DNA from: Taxillus chinensis
Taxonomy: Eukaryota > Streptophyta > Magnoliopsida > Santalales > Loranthaceae
Assembly: GCA_023512835.1 (NCBI GenBank)
Contig: CM042089.1
Span: forward strand, 57,198,407 to 57,262,406
Length of the DNA stretch: 64,000 nt
Direction: 5' to 3'
How positions within the stretch are numbered: the stretch's first letter is position 1; every line of letters begins with the position of its first letter. The translations under genes were made by a program, and so were the position numbers. Below the pieces are notes generated by a model. It was not told where the DNA came from, made no database searches, and saw only the letters and a program-made list of their open reading frames with translations. Positions 1 to 10,298 of the stretch are shown here, in pieces.

Positions 1-790
1 TTATGCCCGTGTAGCTGAGTTTCAGAACCCGTGAATGTGCGCACTCCATGTGTTTGACTTTATGCCTGTGTGGCGAAAATGTATGTTATGTGTTTGATTG
101 CATGGTTGTTAGCCTGAGAGGCCGTGGAAACTATTTGCCTAAGAGGTGGTTAAACTATTTGCCTGAGGGGCTATTAAACATTTGCCTGAGAGGCGGTTAA
201 ATATTTGCCGGAGAGGCGGTTAAATTGTTAGCCTGGAAGGTCGTGATATTCGTAGCTGTGTGAGGCTGTGGAGCCAGCGGGGCTCGGGTTGTGGTTGCGC
301 CCATTTGAGTGGTGTGCTTTACTTGTATTTACTACTGCCACGACACTGCACTAGTACACATTCTCATGTAGTGGTTAGGTGCATGGGATGGGTTAGGGAG
401 ACTTGATCCCTACTGAGCTGTGGTTGCTCACCCCTCCTACTATGTTTTGTTTTTCTCAGTGACCTACAGGCGTTAGGTGGGAACACCAAGGTGGACAACA
501 ATTCTGTTTGTGGTTTTGATTAATGTCATTTGTATTATTATTCTTGAGAGGCTTTGTACCCCATTAGGGAGATATTGTAAAGGGGATTTTATTGTAATAA
601 AGGCATGTGGATTTGTAAACATTTATCCTGCTTTAAATTTAATAAATTTATGATTTTGTCTTTCTGAATATCAGCTGTGTAGTGTATGATGCCCTGTGTT
701 GGAGTATTGTATCCTACCCCCTTCTCCACTGTGTGGGTAAAGGGGGAGTCACGAACCGGTTTCCTCAGGTTGGAAATTCGGGGCGTGACA
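1..790 (+). repeat. 3' part of a chromovirus LTR (H family), cut by the window start
   Basis: The segment matches the last part of the LTR at 14945-16699 nearly base for base and ends in the same GGGGCGTGACA terminus. It carries the family's tandem unit (GCCTGAGAGGCGGTTAAA type, about 107-240), an AATAAA-like polyadenylation context near 594-602 and 644-648, and the conserved block before the terminus. The promoter half lies outside the window. It forms the left end of the 4.2 kb direct duplication. Confidence 0.85.
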
Positions 791-1885
791 ACCTTCGACC
801 CTTGACCTCCAAGTCTTCGACCCTTGACCTACGACCCGTTGACCGTTGACCTTCGACCCACCGACCTTCGACCTTGCTGATGCTTCGACCTCCCGACACT
901 TTGACCCTTTGACCTTGGATTTTCGCTAATTGGCCTTATTTTCCCTGGGTTCTTTCTTGTGCAGTCACAAGATACGTTTTGACTAGCTGGCAATTGTCAG
1001 ATATGCTTTTCAACACCACAAACGCATGTGCTCACAAGAGAACGAAAAAGCAATCACAAGCTGCCCCATTTTACGCATAGGTCGTCCAACCACTAGACAA
1101 AAGCCAAAATATTGCAATTAAAAATATTAGCATTCATATTAATGACGGTCCAGGCAAAGTGAGCCATCCCCTTTAAAATTGAGTCTTCTGTCCACGAAAA
1201 TAGGGGAACAATTCTGCCAAAAAAGAAAAAAACGAAAAGGTTATGCTATTCTCATCATCTGCCTGGCCTTCACACTCGCTCTCTAATCCAAAAAAAAAAA
1301 ACACCTAGATTTTTTCTCCCTTTCCTAAAAGTTTTCTTACGCCTATAATTTCGCCCACTACCTCTCTTCAAAAAACACCAAAAAAAAAAGAGTCACATGG
1401 CCCGATTCCTTTTTCTTTCTTTTCTTTTCCCACCACTTTTCTCTTTACCTTTTTCCAACACCCATACTTTTTTTCCCATCTCAAACGCAGAAATTTCTGA
1501 AACGCCATTTTCATCTCCCCTTCATTATATTTCTAGCAACAAATATCAAAAAACAAAAAAGAGGAAGCGACAAAAAGAGAGGTACGAATCCAGTCGCAGC
1601 TTCTTGCCAGTGTACTCAATTTCCAACCCGATTCTAACCGACCAATCTTGGAATCTCGCCCTCCTGCCAACATTATTGTTATCAGAAGTCCAAGCTAGAG
1701 CCCAAGTCGGTTTATGTTTTTATATCTATTTTGTTGTTTTGATTTGCTCCTGATTTACTTCATATATTTGTTTGTATTATGTTATCCTTTTCCCTTTATC
1801 TTTTATTTGTTTAACACATGCTTGTAATTTGTAATAGCAAGTAGAAAAAAACCAAAAAGGGGGGCCGAGAGAGTGAGAATAATGC

Positions 1886-1888
<3 letters not shown>

Positions 1889-1932
<44 letters not shown>

Positions 1933-1953
1933 AAGAGAGAGAAAGAGAGAGAG
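1889..1953. repeat. GA microsatellite
   Basis: Perfect (AG)n runs from 1889 to about 1929 and is followed by an interrupted GAAAGAGAGA tail. The duplicate at about 17800-17856 has a shorter run, so the array differs in length between copies. Confidence 0.95.
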
Positions 1954-2086
1954 GGAAGTGAGTTTGTTATTCTATTTGTGGATGTCACCATCACACACAT
2001 AACTTTCATGTGTTTTGTTAGCTGAAAAAAAATGCACAAAGATTTATTTTTAACATGTGTTAGTGCTTAGTGTTAACCCTTTCAAA

Positions 2087-2192
2087 CCACCAAAAAAAAA
2101 CAAAAACAAAACAAAACAAAAACAAAAAAACAAAAGAAACAAAAAAAACAAAACAAAACAAAAAATTGTTACTAAAAAACAAAAAAAAAAGC
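2087..2192. repeat. A-rich low-complexity tract
   Basis: The stretch is built of CAAAA and AAAAC words with runs of A. The second duplication copy (about 17994-18098) has a longer A run in place of several CAAAA units. Confidence 0.9.
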
Positions 2193-2525
2193 CCTTAGGA
2201 TTTCATTTTTCACTTTAAACAAAAAAGGCAAAATAAAACTTTTAGGATTCCCTTTAGAAATTTAAGGTAAATCAATTTTAACCATAACTTTAACAAATAA
2301 CTTAGCCAAATAAAAAGCATAGACTTTCTAGGAAACTCAACCTAATAACAACAATAAAAACAAATAGAAAACCTCCTTCTCCAAAAAATAGATACCAAAA
2401 GGGCATTGTAGGGGTGCTAATCCTTCCCTACACGTAAGCAACTCCTGAACCCTTCTCCGATAACACAGACCACATTTTTTCTACTCTAGGTAGAGGGTAT
2501 CCAACTGTACCCCAAAAACAGTTGG

Positions 2526-2534
2526 TGGCGACTC
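2526..2534 (+). promoter_or_regulatory. Putative primer-binding site, Tat/Ogre type
   Basis: TGGCGACTC lies six bases after the ...AAAAACA terminus at 2520. Tat/Ogre gypsy elements usually have a tRNA-primed PBS beginning this way. Only the first nine bases fit the usual longer match. The same site is at 18434-18442 in copy 2. Confidence 0.4.
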
Positions 2535-2605
2535 TAAATTTCTCACCATTGGTTTAGTTTGGGTCCCTCCCAAAAGGGCCTAGACGAAAACCAGGTGATG
2601 ACATC

Positions 2606-2899
2606 CTTCACAACCTTGCGCCTATGACCTTTGCGTATTCAGAGTCTATGAGTGCAGATGTAATAACACTCAAGGCTCGCCATTTAGCTCATAAGTTCTT
2701 CTCTCGGCTTTCATGGGTTCTCTCGTTATTGGCAGGTTCTATGTAACCGTCTCCCGATTATCCGCTCAAGATCCATACCCAAGGACATAAATACGGTCTC
2801 CATTCTCGCTTTCCACATCTTGTAATTTGCGCCATCAAAAATACGCACCGTGTTTGCGTAGTTGGAGCCGGTACTCGATTCGATGATAGGAATCTCCAT
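2606..2899 (-). pseudogene. Ty1/copia gag N-terminal fragment, copy 1
   Basis: The minus-strand reading frame begins MEIPIIESS at 2899 and contains IFDGANYKMWKARMETVF and SLGMDLERII. This is the gag start typical of plant Ty1/copia elements, the F(D/E)G.NY..W...M pattern. The frame breaks near 2750, where this copy reads CTCCCGAT and the duplicate reads CTCTGAT, so the frameshift may be a base-calling artefact at a CTG site. The fragment is cut at about 2605 by unrelated Tat-like sequence, and no pol is present. Its PBS and LTR follow to the right, as expected for a minus-strand 5' end. Confidence 0.75.
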
Positions 2900-3029
2900 T
2901 ATATGTATTTTCCCAATGAATTCTTGCTTGGTCACTAAGCTATTAAGCCACGATCTCAATAACATAAACTTATCGATATGTGAGATCACTTCTCCATAGA
3001 GTGATAGATCTGCCTCTAGTGAGAACTTA

Positions 3030-3040
3030 GCTTTGATACC
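3030..3040 (-). promoter_or_regulatory. Copia primer-binding site (initiator-Met type), copy 1
   Basis: The minus strand reads GGTATCAAAGC between the LTR terminus (AATGTCA) and gag. This is close to the usual TGGTATCAGAGC complement of tRNA-iMet. Confidence 0.65.
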
Positions 3041-3043
3041 TAT

Positions 3044-4232
3044 TGACATTCCCAAGATCCAAGCTAGATTGAATAGGTATATGGGTTTGTATATAGAGAG
3101 GGGGTGAATCTGTATACTTAAAACTATTCTCTTTTAGTTTTAGAGTAATATGATACCCAGGAGGTATTCTACAGATGTAGTTGGTGTTAAGATGGTGTCT
3201 TAGTGTCTCGTGCAATATCGATAACAACAGGTATGTATGGGAAGAAAAAGACAGACACACGGATTACGTAGTTCGATCAATGTGATCTACTCCACGGTGG
3301 TGAGGGTGAACCTACATAGAGTCTAATTCATTATATATTTTTAGTACGGTAGGGTCTAGCCCTTATTACAACAGGACTAACTCTCTCTTCTTTTAAATAC
3401 AAACACAAAAATAGTATTACTTCGCACTCACTCACTGTGAAGAACCTGTCAGCGTAATCTGCTCTTACGAACTCAACTATTTGCACTGCTAGACCTTCAA
3501 CCACTCCTTTGCCGAACTTACACACCGTTCGTCGAATGTATGAGAAAGATGAATAGATTAAATCACTATTATCTTTCTTTCAATCTTCCTCTCTCTCTAT
3601 GTATGCATGTACGAACCACTCTGCGTCGTCTTGTATCGCTCCAGATACGTTTCTTGTTTTCTGCGATAGTCGAACTTACATCTGAAGTAAGGCATATTCC
3701 TTGTTTTCTGCGATATGTTTCTTGTTTTCTGCGTCGTCGTCTTGTATCGCTCCAGATATGTTTCACCTTTTGATCTTCACTGTTGAAACATGTTAATCTA
3801 ACCCCAGATGTCATCCACGTGTTTCCCAGTACTTAGCGTTCTCAGAAATGTCGTCCGAGTGATAAATTATTTAAATGCGGTCTTCAGTGCGTTTTGTACC
3901 TTCGACTAGCCACAGTCTCGTAGATATATGTGCCTCGTAGCTTTGCTGTTACTTCACAACCTACCTTTGACACTTTGCACGAATCTTCGATTCTGAGTCT
4001 TCAAACCTGGTGAATTGATCTTCCAATTCTTCTTCTCTCCAGCTTCGAAGCTAGGTTAGAATCAGTGCTCAACTGACATCAATTCCTCTCTCTATGAGCT
4101 TTTTAACTCTGCGAGTTTTTAGTTTCAAGTCAGCTACAACAACATTCTACCTTCGCTACTAACCTTCGACCCTGCGGCCTTGCGAGCATCAACTATGCGA
4201 CACTGCCACTCTACTCTCGACGGGTCTTTGAG
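3044..4232 (-). repeat. Truncated copia LTR, copy 1
   Basis: Starts TGACATTCCC on the plus strand, the complement of a ...GGGAATGTCA LTR 3' end next to the PBS. It contains GAGGGGGTGAAT near 3097, the complement of the ATTCACCCCCTC block common near the end of plant copia LTRs. It matches 18952-20143 but lacks the last roughly 320 bp, stopping at the duplication junction. Confidence 0.75.
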
Positions 4233-5330
4233 GATCAAATGATCAACGGGAGAGCTTAAATTTCATCTATTACCTCAATAATGACCCCCTAATATGTCTC
4301 GGATACTCCCTCCTCTAAACTTTTACTTCCGGATCTGACTGGACATGCTGTTTTGAATCAGAATAGTGGCATGCTTGGATGTATTTTCCTTCTTCAACCA
4401 TGCATTTTAATCGGCTAATCACCTGCTTACTTTTGACATGTGTCCGCTTCCTCATCTTTCACTCATGAATCCTAATTTGGCCAAATTATATGATTTTTAA
4501 TTAATCTTAGCTACATCGTTCAGCAGGACGGTTTCGCTATGTTGACCTATATGAACTTGTGTATTTATTATCTGACATATGTCCTGATTCAGTAATATTG
4601 ATCATTCTCTCGTATGTATTAGTTCGGATTATGTCATTTTTCACTGACTATTTTCTCCTATCCGTACTAATCCTTGCCTGTTAAGCTTTTGTACTTCCAG
4701 TTCATTTTTTTTAGCTACAGGTTCAGATTTTCTTTGCAACGTATCGATAAATCTAGTCCATAGTCTTGGATTTGAAGTGTTGTGGTACTTCTCTTCTCTT
4801 TGACTTATTGACAGCAAAGGAATCTACTTTTCTCTCTCACCGCACTCTGTTACTACAGACACGGTCTACTTTTCATCCGGATACTCCTCACTCGACTATC
4901 ATTGATTCCGGATGATTGTCGGTTCATTCCTCCGGACTCCTGACACTGTTAAATTGCGATAATCCATGTCTTCTTATATATCGCGTGCTTTTGAGGAGGA
5001 ATCATGATGATTCATTAAATGCAAATCTCGGGATGCACACACTTCACCGGATGGCAAACAGCTATTACCCTTATTTGGTCATGCGGTCTCCACGACATCG
5101 TTTCATTCAGAGGTGCACCGATATCAAGACTAATGACATCAGCCTATCAAGCGGTTCACTGTTTCACTCGCCACATCCCTAGAACCGCTAACATTCACAG
5201 CCTCGGTCTTATATATTTTGGTCATTCCTGCAAAGCACGAGTATTGCTCATTTCAAATCCCTAAACCTCTCGTTGCTCCTTTGATACCCAAGACCTCACC
5301 TTTCCTCTCGTCCTTCAACCTTCATCTGCA
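4233..5330 (+). mobile_element. K1 element, 5' non-coding part
   Basis: The stretch is diverged from but collinear with about 20890-21700 of K2: shared words include TATGTCTCGGAT and CATGAATC, and the GTGTTGTGGTAC block is at about 4780. I see no convincing coding sequence. No 5' LTR of K1 is visible, because the left side ends at the duplication junction. Confidence 0.55.
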
Positions 5331-7330
5331 ATGGCACCCAGAATCTCTCTATCTGGCGTTAATCCTGGCCATCTGGTCGATTCGAGTGCTTTCTCTAACC
5401 CTCCGGACTGGTTTTTCCAACTTCGCCCTCTACTCGAAGCCTCGCATATCCTCAACTTAATCTCCAATCCAGTCGATCTTCTTATCGATGACATTATTGA
5501 GTATTACCAAAGGATTCGCTGTACCACCGACTCCATCATCTCCTATGTTCGCGGTGAATCCATCATCATCACTCCCGCCGTTCTCCGCGCTGCTCTCCAC
5601 CTACCCCTCGGTGAACCACAGCGCCCAAATGCCGATCCAATGGCGGCTTCTATGGGTTGCACCCAAAAAGGCAAAGAATACAAGGTGAAATCCTTCCAAG
5701 GTCGTTATCGCTGTATGGCGACCATACTGAGTCACTGTTTACTGGCTCGCACTTCAGCTCTGGACTCGGATCCTTATGATCTTCTCCTGGCCATGTACGG
5801 CGTTTTTGAAGGTCTTCCAATGGACTGGGGGACGTTCTTGTTTCGACTGCTGCAGAATGGTCCCAAGAACCATTCCTTCGGGCGCATACTCAGCATTGTC
5901 TTCCGGCGTCTTCATCCGGACCATTTCGCCCGCTATGATGCTGTTCCATTTCCCTCGGCTTATTACCTCCGTTATCTTACGCCGGATGGGAACATGACAG
6001 CCCGCCATCCCTCTGCAGCTCTCCGCATTCTCCCTGCCTCAGAACAACAAGGCAGTTCTGTTGGTGAGCCCTCCGACAGCCAAGCCCCTGATGTCAGTTC
6101 TACACCCCGATCCTCCCGGATTCGGTCCATTGCAGCACCTTCTCTTTCTCGGGCCTCCCATTATAGCGTTCGTGCCGATCCGTCCGAGGTTGCGGGGCCA
6201 TCTCAGCGCAGTGCACCTAAAGCTGTTTCCTCAGCCCCCTCTGCTGTGGATGTCCCCACTCCCTCCACCTCCACTATTGCTGCCACGGTTGATACCGATG
6301 TTGCTGCCGCCACTGCTGATCCTGGCATCTACTCCAGAAGCTCCCTTGCCTCCCCTCCCTCAACCCCACGATTATCTTGACCATCTCTCCGCCGACACCT
6401 TAACGGACCTATGGCTCCGTTTCAGCCTTGCCCATACCGCCTCCCTTCCTGACAATGATCTCCGGGTGTTTTACACGCGCCATACCCAATCCCCGGAGAC
6501 CATGATCATCTGGAACTTGGATCACGGCTTTCTTACGCTGGCCTCCATTCCAGATGTGCCATTCCCTACCCCCTCTAGCCCGGTCCATTCCGCCCGGGGT
6601 CCTTCCCTTGCTAAGGCTGGCCCCTCTTCTCCTGCTGACGCCATTCCTGTGGTTGACCTATCTGGTCAAAGCGGGTCAGTTGCTCCGGATGCCTCTGCTG
6701 CTCCGGATGCCCCTTCTGCTGCTGCTGCTGATACTCCTGCGGACTCCTCTGCCCAGTGCACTCCTGCTCCAGTTCATGCAGGGGAGTCCTCCAAAGCTCC
6801 GGAGTTGGTCCTTGGGTGTGCCTCTTTTGGCACGGTCCACTCCGACGTTGTGCTCTCCGCCCAGCTGGACCGACACGCTCAGGCTCATAGCGCCCAAATA
6901 TCCGCCATCGCCGCCAAGGTTGATGCACTTGGCGCCCAACTCCTCTCCGCTCTCACTGATTCCTCCACTTCCATGGAACAGGAAGATGGATCTCGTTGCC
7001 TCATCCGTCCATTCCTTGTCTACCTCCTTCGCGGACCTGGCGCACACGATGGCTCGCCCTCCCGTTGCTTCCCGGCGATCTACCAAACCGGGGGAGAGAG
7101 TGTCATCTGATCCTGCTCCTTTTGCACCACAACCATCCACTCGTGCTGAGAAGCAGCCTGCCTCTTCATTGCTTCAGGGAGTTCAAATTCCCAAACGTAG
7201 CCGCTTCTCTCAGCCAAGCTCCTCGACTGCAGCTCCTCCTCCAGCCTCTTCATCCGCAGCTGCCACCTTCCTCCCATCATATGCGGCGTATGACCCTTCG
7301 ATGCGGATGGAAGCGTGCGCAAGGCAATGA
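5331..7330 (+). pseudogene. K1 ORF: putative plant-transposon-type N-terminal domain plus low-complexity linker
   Basis: Translation starts MAPRISLSGVNPGHLVDSS at 5331. Residues about 20-230 form a globular region with EYYQRIRCTTDSIISYVRGE, TPAVLRAALHLPLGE and TILSHCLLARTS. Its pattern resembles the putative plant transposon protein domain (Transposase_32-like) found beside Ulp1 domains in plant repeats; this is my recognition by pattern, not a search. A Ser/Pro/Ala-rich linker follows. The reading crosses from the first frame to a second near 6335 (DYLDHLSADTLTDLWLRFS) and a third near 6975 (SFADLAHTMAR), ending at 7330. K2 has matching protein at 21715-22380, so those shifts are real breaks or assembly errors. 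A short heptad-like stretch lies at about 6890-6960. No reverse transcriptase, integrase or DDE transposase is visible. Confidence 0.5.
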
Positions 7331-7468
7331 AGTCCTATGCTGCATCTTCGCTGAGAGAAGATGTCTCTCCGACCTGTACCGTTTCTCCCCGGCCGACATT
7401 TAGACCCTTTGTTCGGAGAAAGGACTCTTTACAATAAAAGACATTGACAACTTCTCTAGGGTGCTAAA

Positions 7469-8026
7469 ATGGAGATGATGTTGTTTCCATCTCTATACAA
7501 GGATGGGCACTTGTTTGAAGTTCTGCCGTCTTGGAATGAAGGCTATCTTCCCAGTGTAGATCTCATTCGGTCATTCATCGACGGAACCGCCGAGGATAGC
7601 AAGCCATGGAAAACTCTCTCAACCATCCTCATTCCATACCGGATCATGTCGCCACATTTCATGATGGTCGTCTTCATGATTCAGTCCAAACAAATGATTC
7701 CGATTGATTCTCATCGATTGTGGAGCATTTTGTAAGAAAGAATCAATGGGAACCACCGTGTCTCAGCCGATGAAGTCGTGAAGAAAGCTGGATTATACGA
7801 AGAGTTGGGCATCACACCCTTGAGTCCAACTGAGAAGCTGAAGGCGACATTTCGGGGCAAGAAGCAAGTGCCACAACAGCCGGATGGAGATAGCTACGGG
7901 GCCTTTGTCTGTTACTTCATCAAGTCATTCTTGGCTTGTGGACAAATCTTGGAGCCAACACACCACTTATACGATGAAGCGATAATTGAGCTTAGAGAGA
8001 AGGCAAACTATGATCTTCAAGTATAG
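7469..8026 (+). pseudogene. K1 Ulp1/C48-peptidase-like C-terminal domain, one in-frame stop, catalytic Cys absent
   Basis: Reading frame 7469-8026 has a single TAA at 7733-7735. The order of motifs fits a Ulp1 (SUMO-protease, C48) fold: PHFMMVVFMIQSKQMIPIDS supplies the His and Asp positions, and QQPDGDSYGAFVCYFIK supplies the Gln and the nucleophile loop. The usual Cys-Gly of that loop reads Tyr-Gly (TAC at 7895-7897; TGC would restore Cys). C48-like domains are known in plant Mutator-like (Kaonashi) and CACTA transposons; here the context is an LTR-type element. It lies in the same frame as the end of the preceding ORF. It could be a C48 relative with another role, and it would be inactive as a protease as read. 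Confidence 0.5.
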
Positions 8027-8172
8027 TAAGCCTTATGTACCTTAATGAAAATCTTGTATAAAGGCTGAATTGTATTTTGTTGCTGATAAATGAAATTGGT
8101 TGTGATGCGTATTCCGTATGATATCTTTTTGCACTGCTTACCAGATCAGATTACAAAGGGTTTGGGCATATC

Positions 8173-8188
8173 CATAATTGGGGGAGAT
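8173..8188 (+). promoter_or_regulatory. K1 polypurine tract
   Basis: ATTGGGGGAGAT lies directly before the LTR start TATTGGATCAAG. K2 has ATTGGGAGAGAT before TGTTGGATTGAA. A purine tract abutting a conserved TGTTGGAT boundary is what is expected at a 3' LTR. Confidence 0.6.
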
Positions 8189-9433
8189 TATTGGATCAAG
8201 CCCAGAATTTGGATAATGCCAATAAAGCCCTATGTAATTTGATTTGAGATCTTTTATGTTTCTTTAGTCATTGCGAAGATATGTTATTAATCTAGAGATA
8301 CACTCGTGAGAGCAAAGCTAAGGACAGGATACATAATCCTGATCCGGATAAAAGTGAGTGTCGTCAAACACTTGGTAAATAACCAAGTTTTCAATACATG
8401 CGGAATAAGGAACATTCGTGCGGACTAAGTCAAAGTGATGCGGAGTAAGAATCCTGGTCCACAAGGTCGCACGAAGTAAAAGAAGATACGGAGTAAGACA
8501 TCCGAGTCTTCCATACATGCAGAGTAAGGAATACTAATGCGGAATAAGGACTCAAGTCTTTATTTACACGGACTAAGGAAACTAGATGCGGTGTAAGGAA
8601 TCCAGACAACTTACTCATACGGAGTAAGGAAACGCTAGTACAGAGTAAGCACTCCGATCCCTTAGACTCTCCCGGAGTAAGGAACTTACATACAGAGTAA
8701 GGAACTTACATGCGGAGTAAGGAAGCGCTAACACGGACTAAGGATTCAAGTACCAAATAGATACGGAGTAAGCAACCACTGACACGGAGTAAGGTTCCGA
8801 GCTTCATTAGCAACGGAGTAAGGAAAATTACACCGGACCAAGAAGATGCTACTTCAATTCACCGCATTTAAAGCTATCAGCTCGTGGCGTCCCGATGTAA
8901 GACAAACTCATTGAGAACTTGAAGAATCTTACACGTGGATCACCCGGATATGTGGACACAACCTTAGTTATATTTGGGAACTCACAAAGGCACTTATACT
9001 CTTCAAACCCAAGATCTTGAGCTCCACAAACTGCAGCAGTCAAGACAGAGAGATTACCGAGGAATAATTAGTGCTGAACGCATTCCGGAACTACAAGTTC
9101 CAAGGTTGTCTCTTAGGAATGTTTGTATAAATATTCATACTTGTACATTTGTGTAAGGTGAGCAAATGAGCCTGAATTAACCCTATGTATGCACAAGAGC
9201 TCAAAGATATAATCTAGGCTAGTGCGTGAATCCTTTTGTAAATAGAGTGTAAGAGAGTCTTGCTTCTATTTTGTTGTAATTATCTCTTGATATTAAAACA
9301 AAAATACTTCCACTATTTGGTTATCTTCTGCAGTGATTCTATCACTTAACTAGATTAGTGTGGTGTCTTAAGATATTAAAAAGAGTTTCGATAAGAGCCA
9401 ATTCACCCCCCTCTAGGCTCCAAGGGACCATCA
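8189..9433 (+). repeat. K1 3' LTR
   Basis: Begins TATTGGATCAAG (TGTTGGAT in K2 and K3) after the polypurine tract. It carries the GGAGTAAGG array, a TATA box TATAAATA at 9126-9133, and CCAATTCACCCCCCTCTAGGC near the end, a block typical of plant copia-type LTR ends. I place the end at ...GGACCATCA (9433). K2 supports the whole order. No 5' LTR in the window allows a direct LTR-LTR comparison, so the ends are inferred. Confidence 0.6.
8380..8870 (+). repeat. Degenerate tandem array of ACGGAGTAAGGAA-type units inside the K1 LTR
   Basis: The core (A/T)(A/C)CGGAGTAAGGA recurs roughly every 20-45 bp, about 15 times, with variants such as GCGGAATAAGGA and CGGACTAAGGA. Spacers often contain TCCGAGTCTT-type words. 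K2 (22770-23180, resuming at 25317) and K3 (63830-64000) have the same kind of array. Confidence 0.8.
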
Positions 9434-10298
9434 AAAACTACTCCATAATCATAACAAAAGCAATAACAATTACAAGAAAGAACATGATTACAGTACCAGG
9501 ACAATAATGGAAGACCCCAAGATGAACCAGAACTCCAGCCTCCAAAGACTCCGGCGTCTGCTGCCCAAAATCACTCCTTGCCAAGGACAATCCGATCTTT
9601 TAGCAATGGCTATAGCTCTTTTCAGAACTCAGATCAGATTCTCCCACTCAAGATGATTTTCAATGCCTCCAAAGACCCCTATTTATAGGATTTAGTGGGC
9701 CAAATTAGGGTTACAAAAGGTGTGCCCTAATTATAAATGTGATCGTAGCCAAAACGACGTCGTTTTGGTTAGTGACACTATTCGACGTTCTAGGCGCAAT
9801 AAAACTCAAACTACTCCAAATTTGGCCCCAGTTCTTTAGAGGAAAATGATTAAAACAACAAAACACATCATTTGGAGCTAAAAAATGCCTGCACGCGAGA
9901 ATGAACGTGAGAAGACCCTTTTTACGTGCAGCTCCAATTCGACTCAAATTTGCTCCAAGGCTTCTTATTGAGTTGTAGAAGGCATCCATGCAATAAAATC
10001 CTTGCACGTGAGAATGCATGTGAGAAAGCCTTTTCATGTGCACCTTGATTTTGCCTTCATTTTGCTTCCATTTTCTTCTTATAGTTTCCTCTTGAGTGTA
10101 TGGAGTGATCTAGCGAAGGTGTGTGGGAAAAAGTTGCTCCAAAACCTGCCAAAAACACTCAAAAAGTACAACTATACACCAAACAGGGTCTTCCTAGGGA
10201 TTAGAGCAAATGTGTAAAATATCATGCAACTAGGTACAAAACATACTCTAAAACACCCTAAATAAGGCCTAGGATAACGGCATAAACGCACGTTATCA
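9434..10298 (-). repeat. Athila-like LTR fragment L1
   Basis: On the minus strand it begins TGATAACGTGCGTTTATGCC at 10298 and is similar to the plus-strand element at 27089. This start resembles Athila/Diaspora-type LTRs (TGATGAGCGGAT... then GTTTTAG). It includes AAAACGACGTCGTTTT at about 9752 and a TATAAATAGG-like promoter block near 9680-9690. It lacks the downstream half present in the 27089 copy and is cut at the K1 boundary. Confidence 0.5.

Larger units (their letters stand above)
791..2605 (+). repeat. LTR-like segment with Tat/Ogre-type PBS, copy 1
   Basis: After the chromovirus LTR comes about 110 bp rich in TTCGACC/TTGACC words, then an A/T-rich stretch with homopolymers and a GA microsatellite. 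It ends in ...CCCCAAAAACA at 2520. A few bases on is TGGCGACTC (2526-2534), the start of the PBS seen after Tat/Ogre gypsy LTRs. I therefore read 2520 as an LTR 3' end. The LTR 5' end is not resolved. Sequence continues to about 2605, where a copia gag fragment of opposite orientation begins. I see no coding sequence. The lineage rests on the PBS and general composition. Confidence 0.45.
1..4232 (+). repeat. Large direct duplication, copy 1
   Basis: This block is almost identical to 15912-20143, with the same order of sub-elements: LTR end, Tat-like LTR end with PBS, minus-strand copia gag start, copia LTR. Identity stops abruptly after CGGGTCTTTGAG at 4232. Copy 2 continues through the rest of the copia LTR, while copy 1 jumps to element K1. 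The left end is beyond the window, so the duplicated unit may be longer. Most mismatches lie at CAG/CTG sites. Confidence 0.9.

Noticed and set aside
1397..1753. 118-codon plus-strand frame starting after a purine run
   Set aside because: It lies inside the Tat-like LTR segment. The duplicate at 17309 loses the frame after about 50 codons, and the composition is low-complexity.
6676..7140. 154-codon minus-strand frame
   Set aside because: It is antisense to the Ala/Pro/Ser-rich K1 linker, whose high GC suppresses stops in other frames.
8380..8870. Regularly repeated ACGGAGTAAGG words considered as a CRISPR-like array
   Set aside because: Units are degenerate and spacing irregular, it recurs inside a eukaryotic LTR, and no cas-like genes are present.
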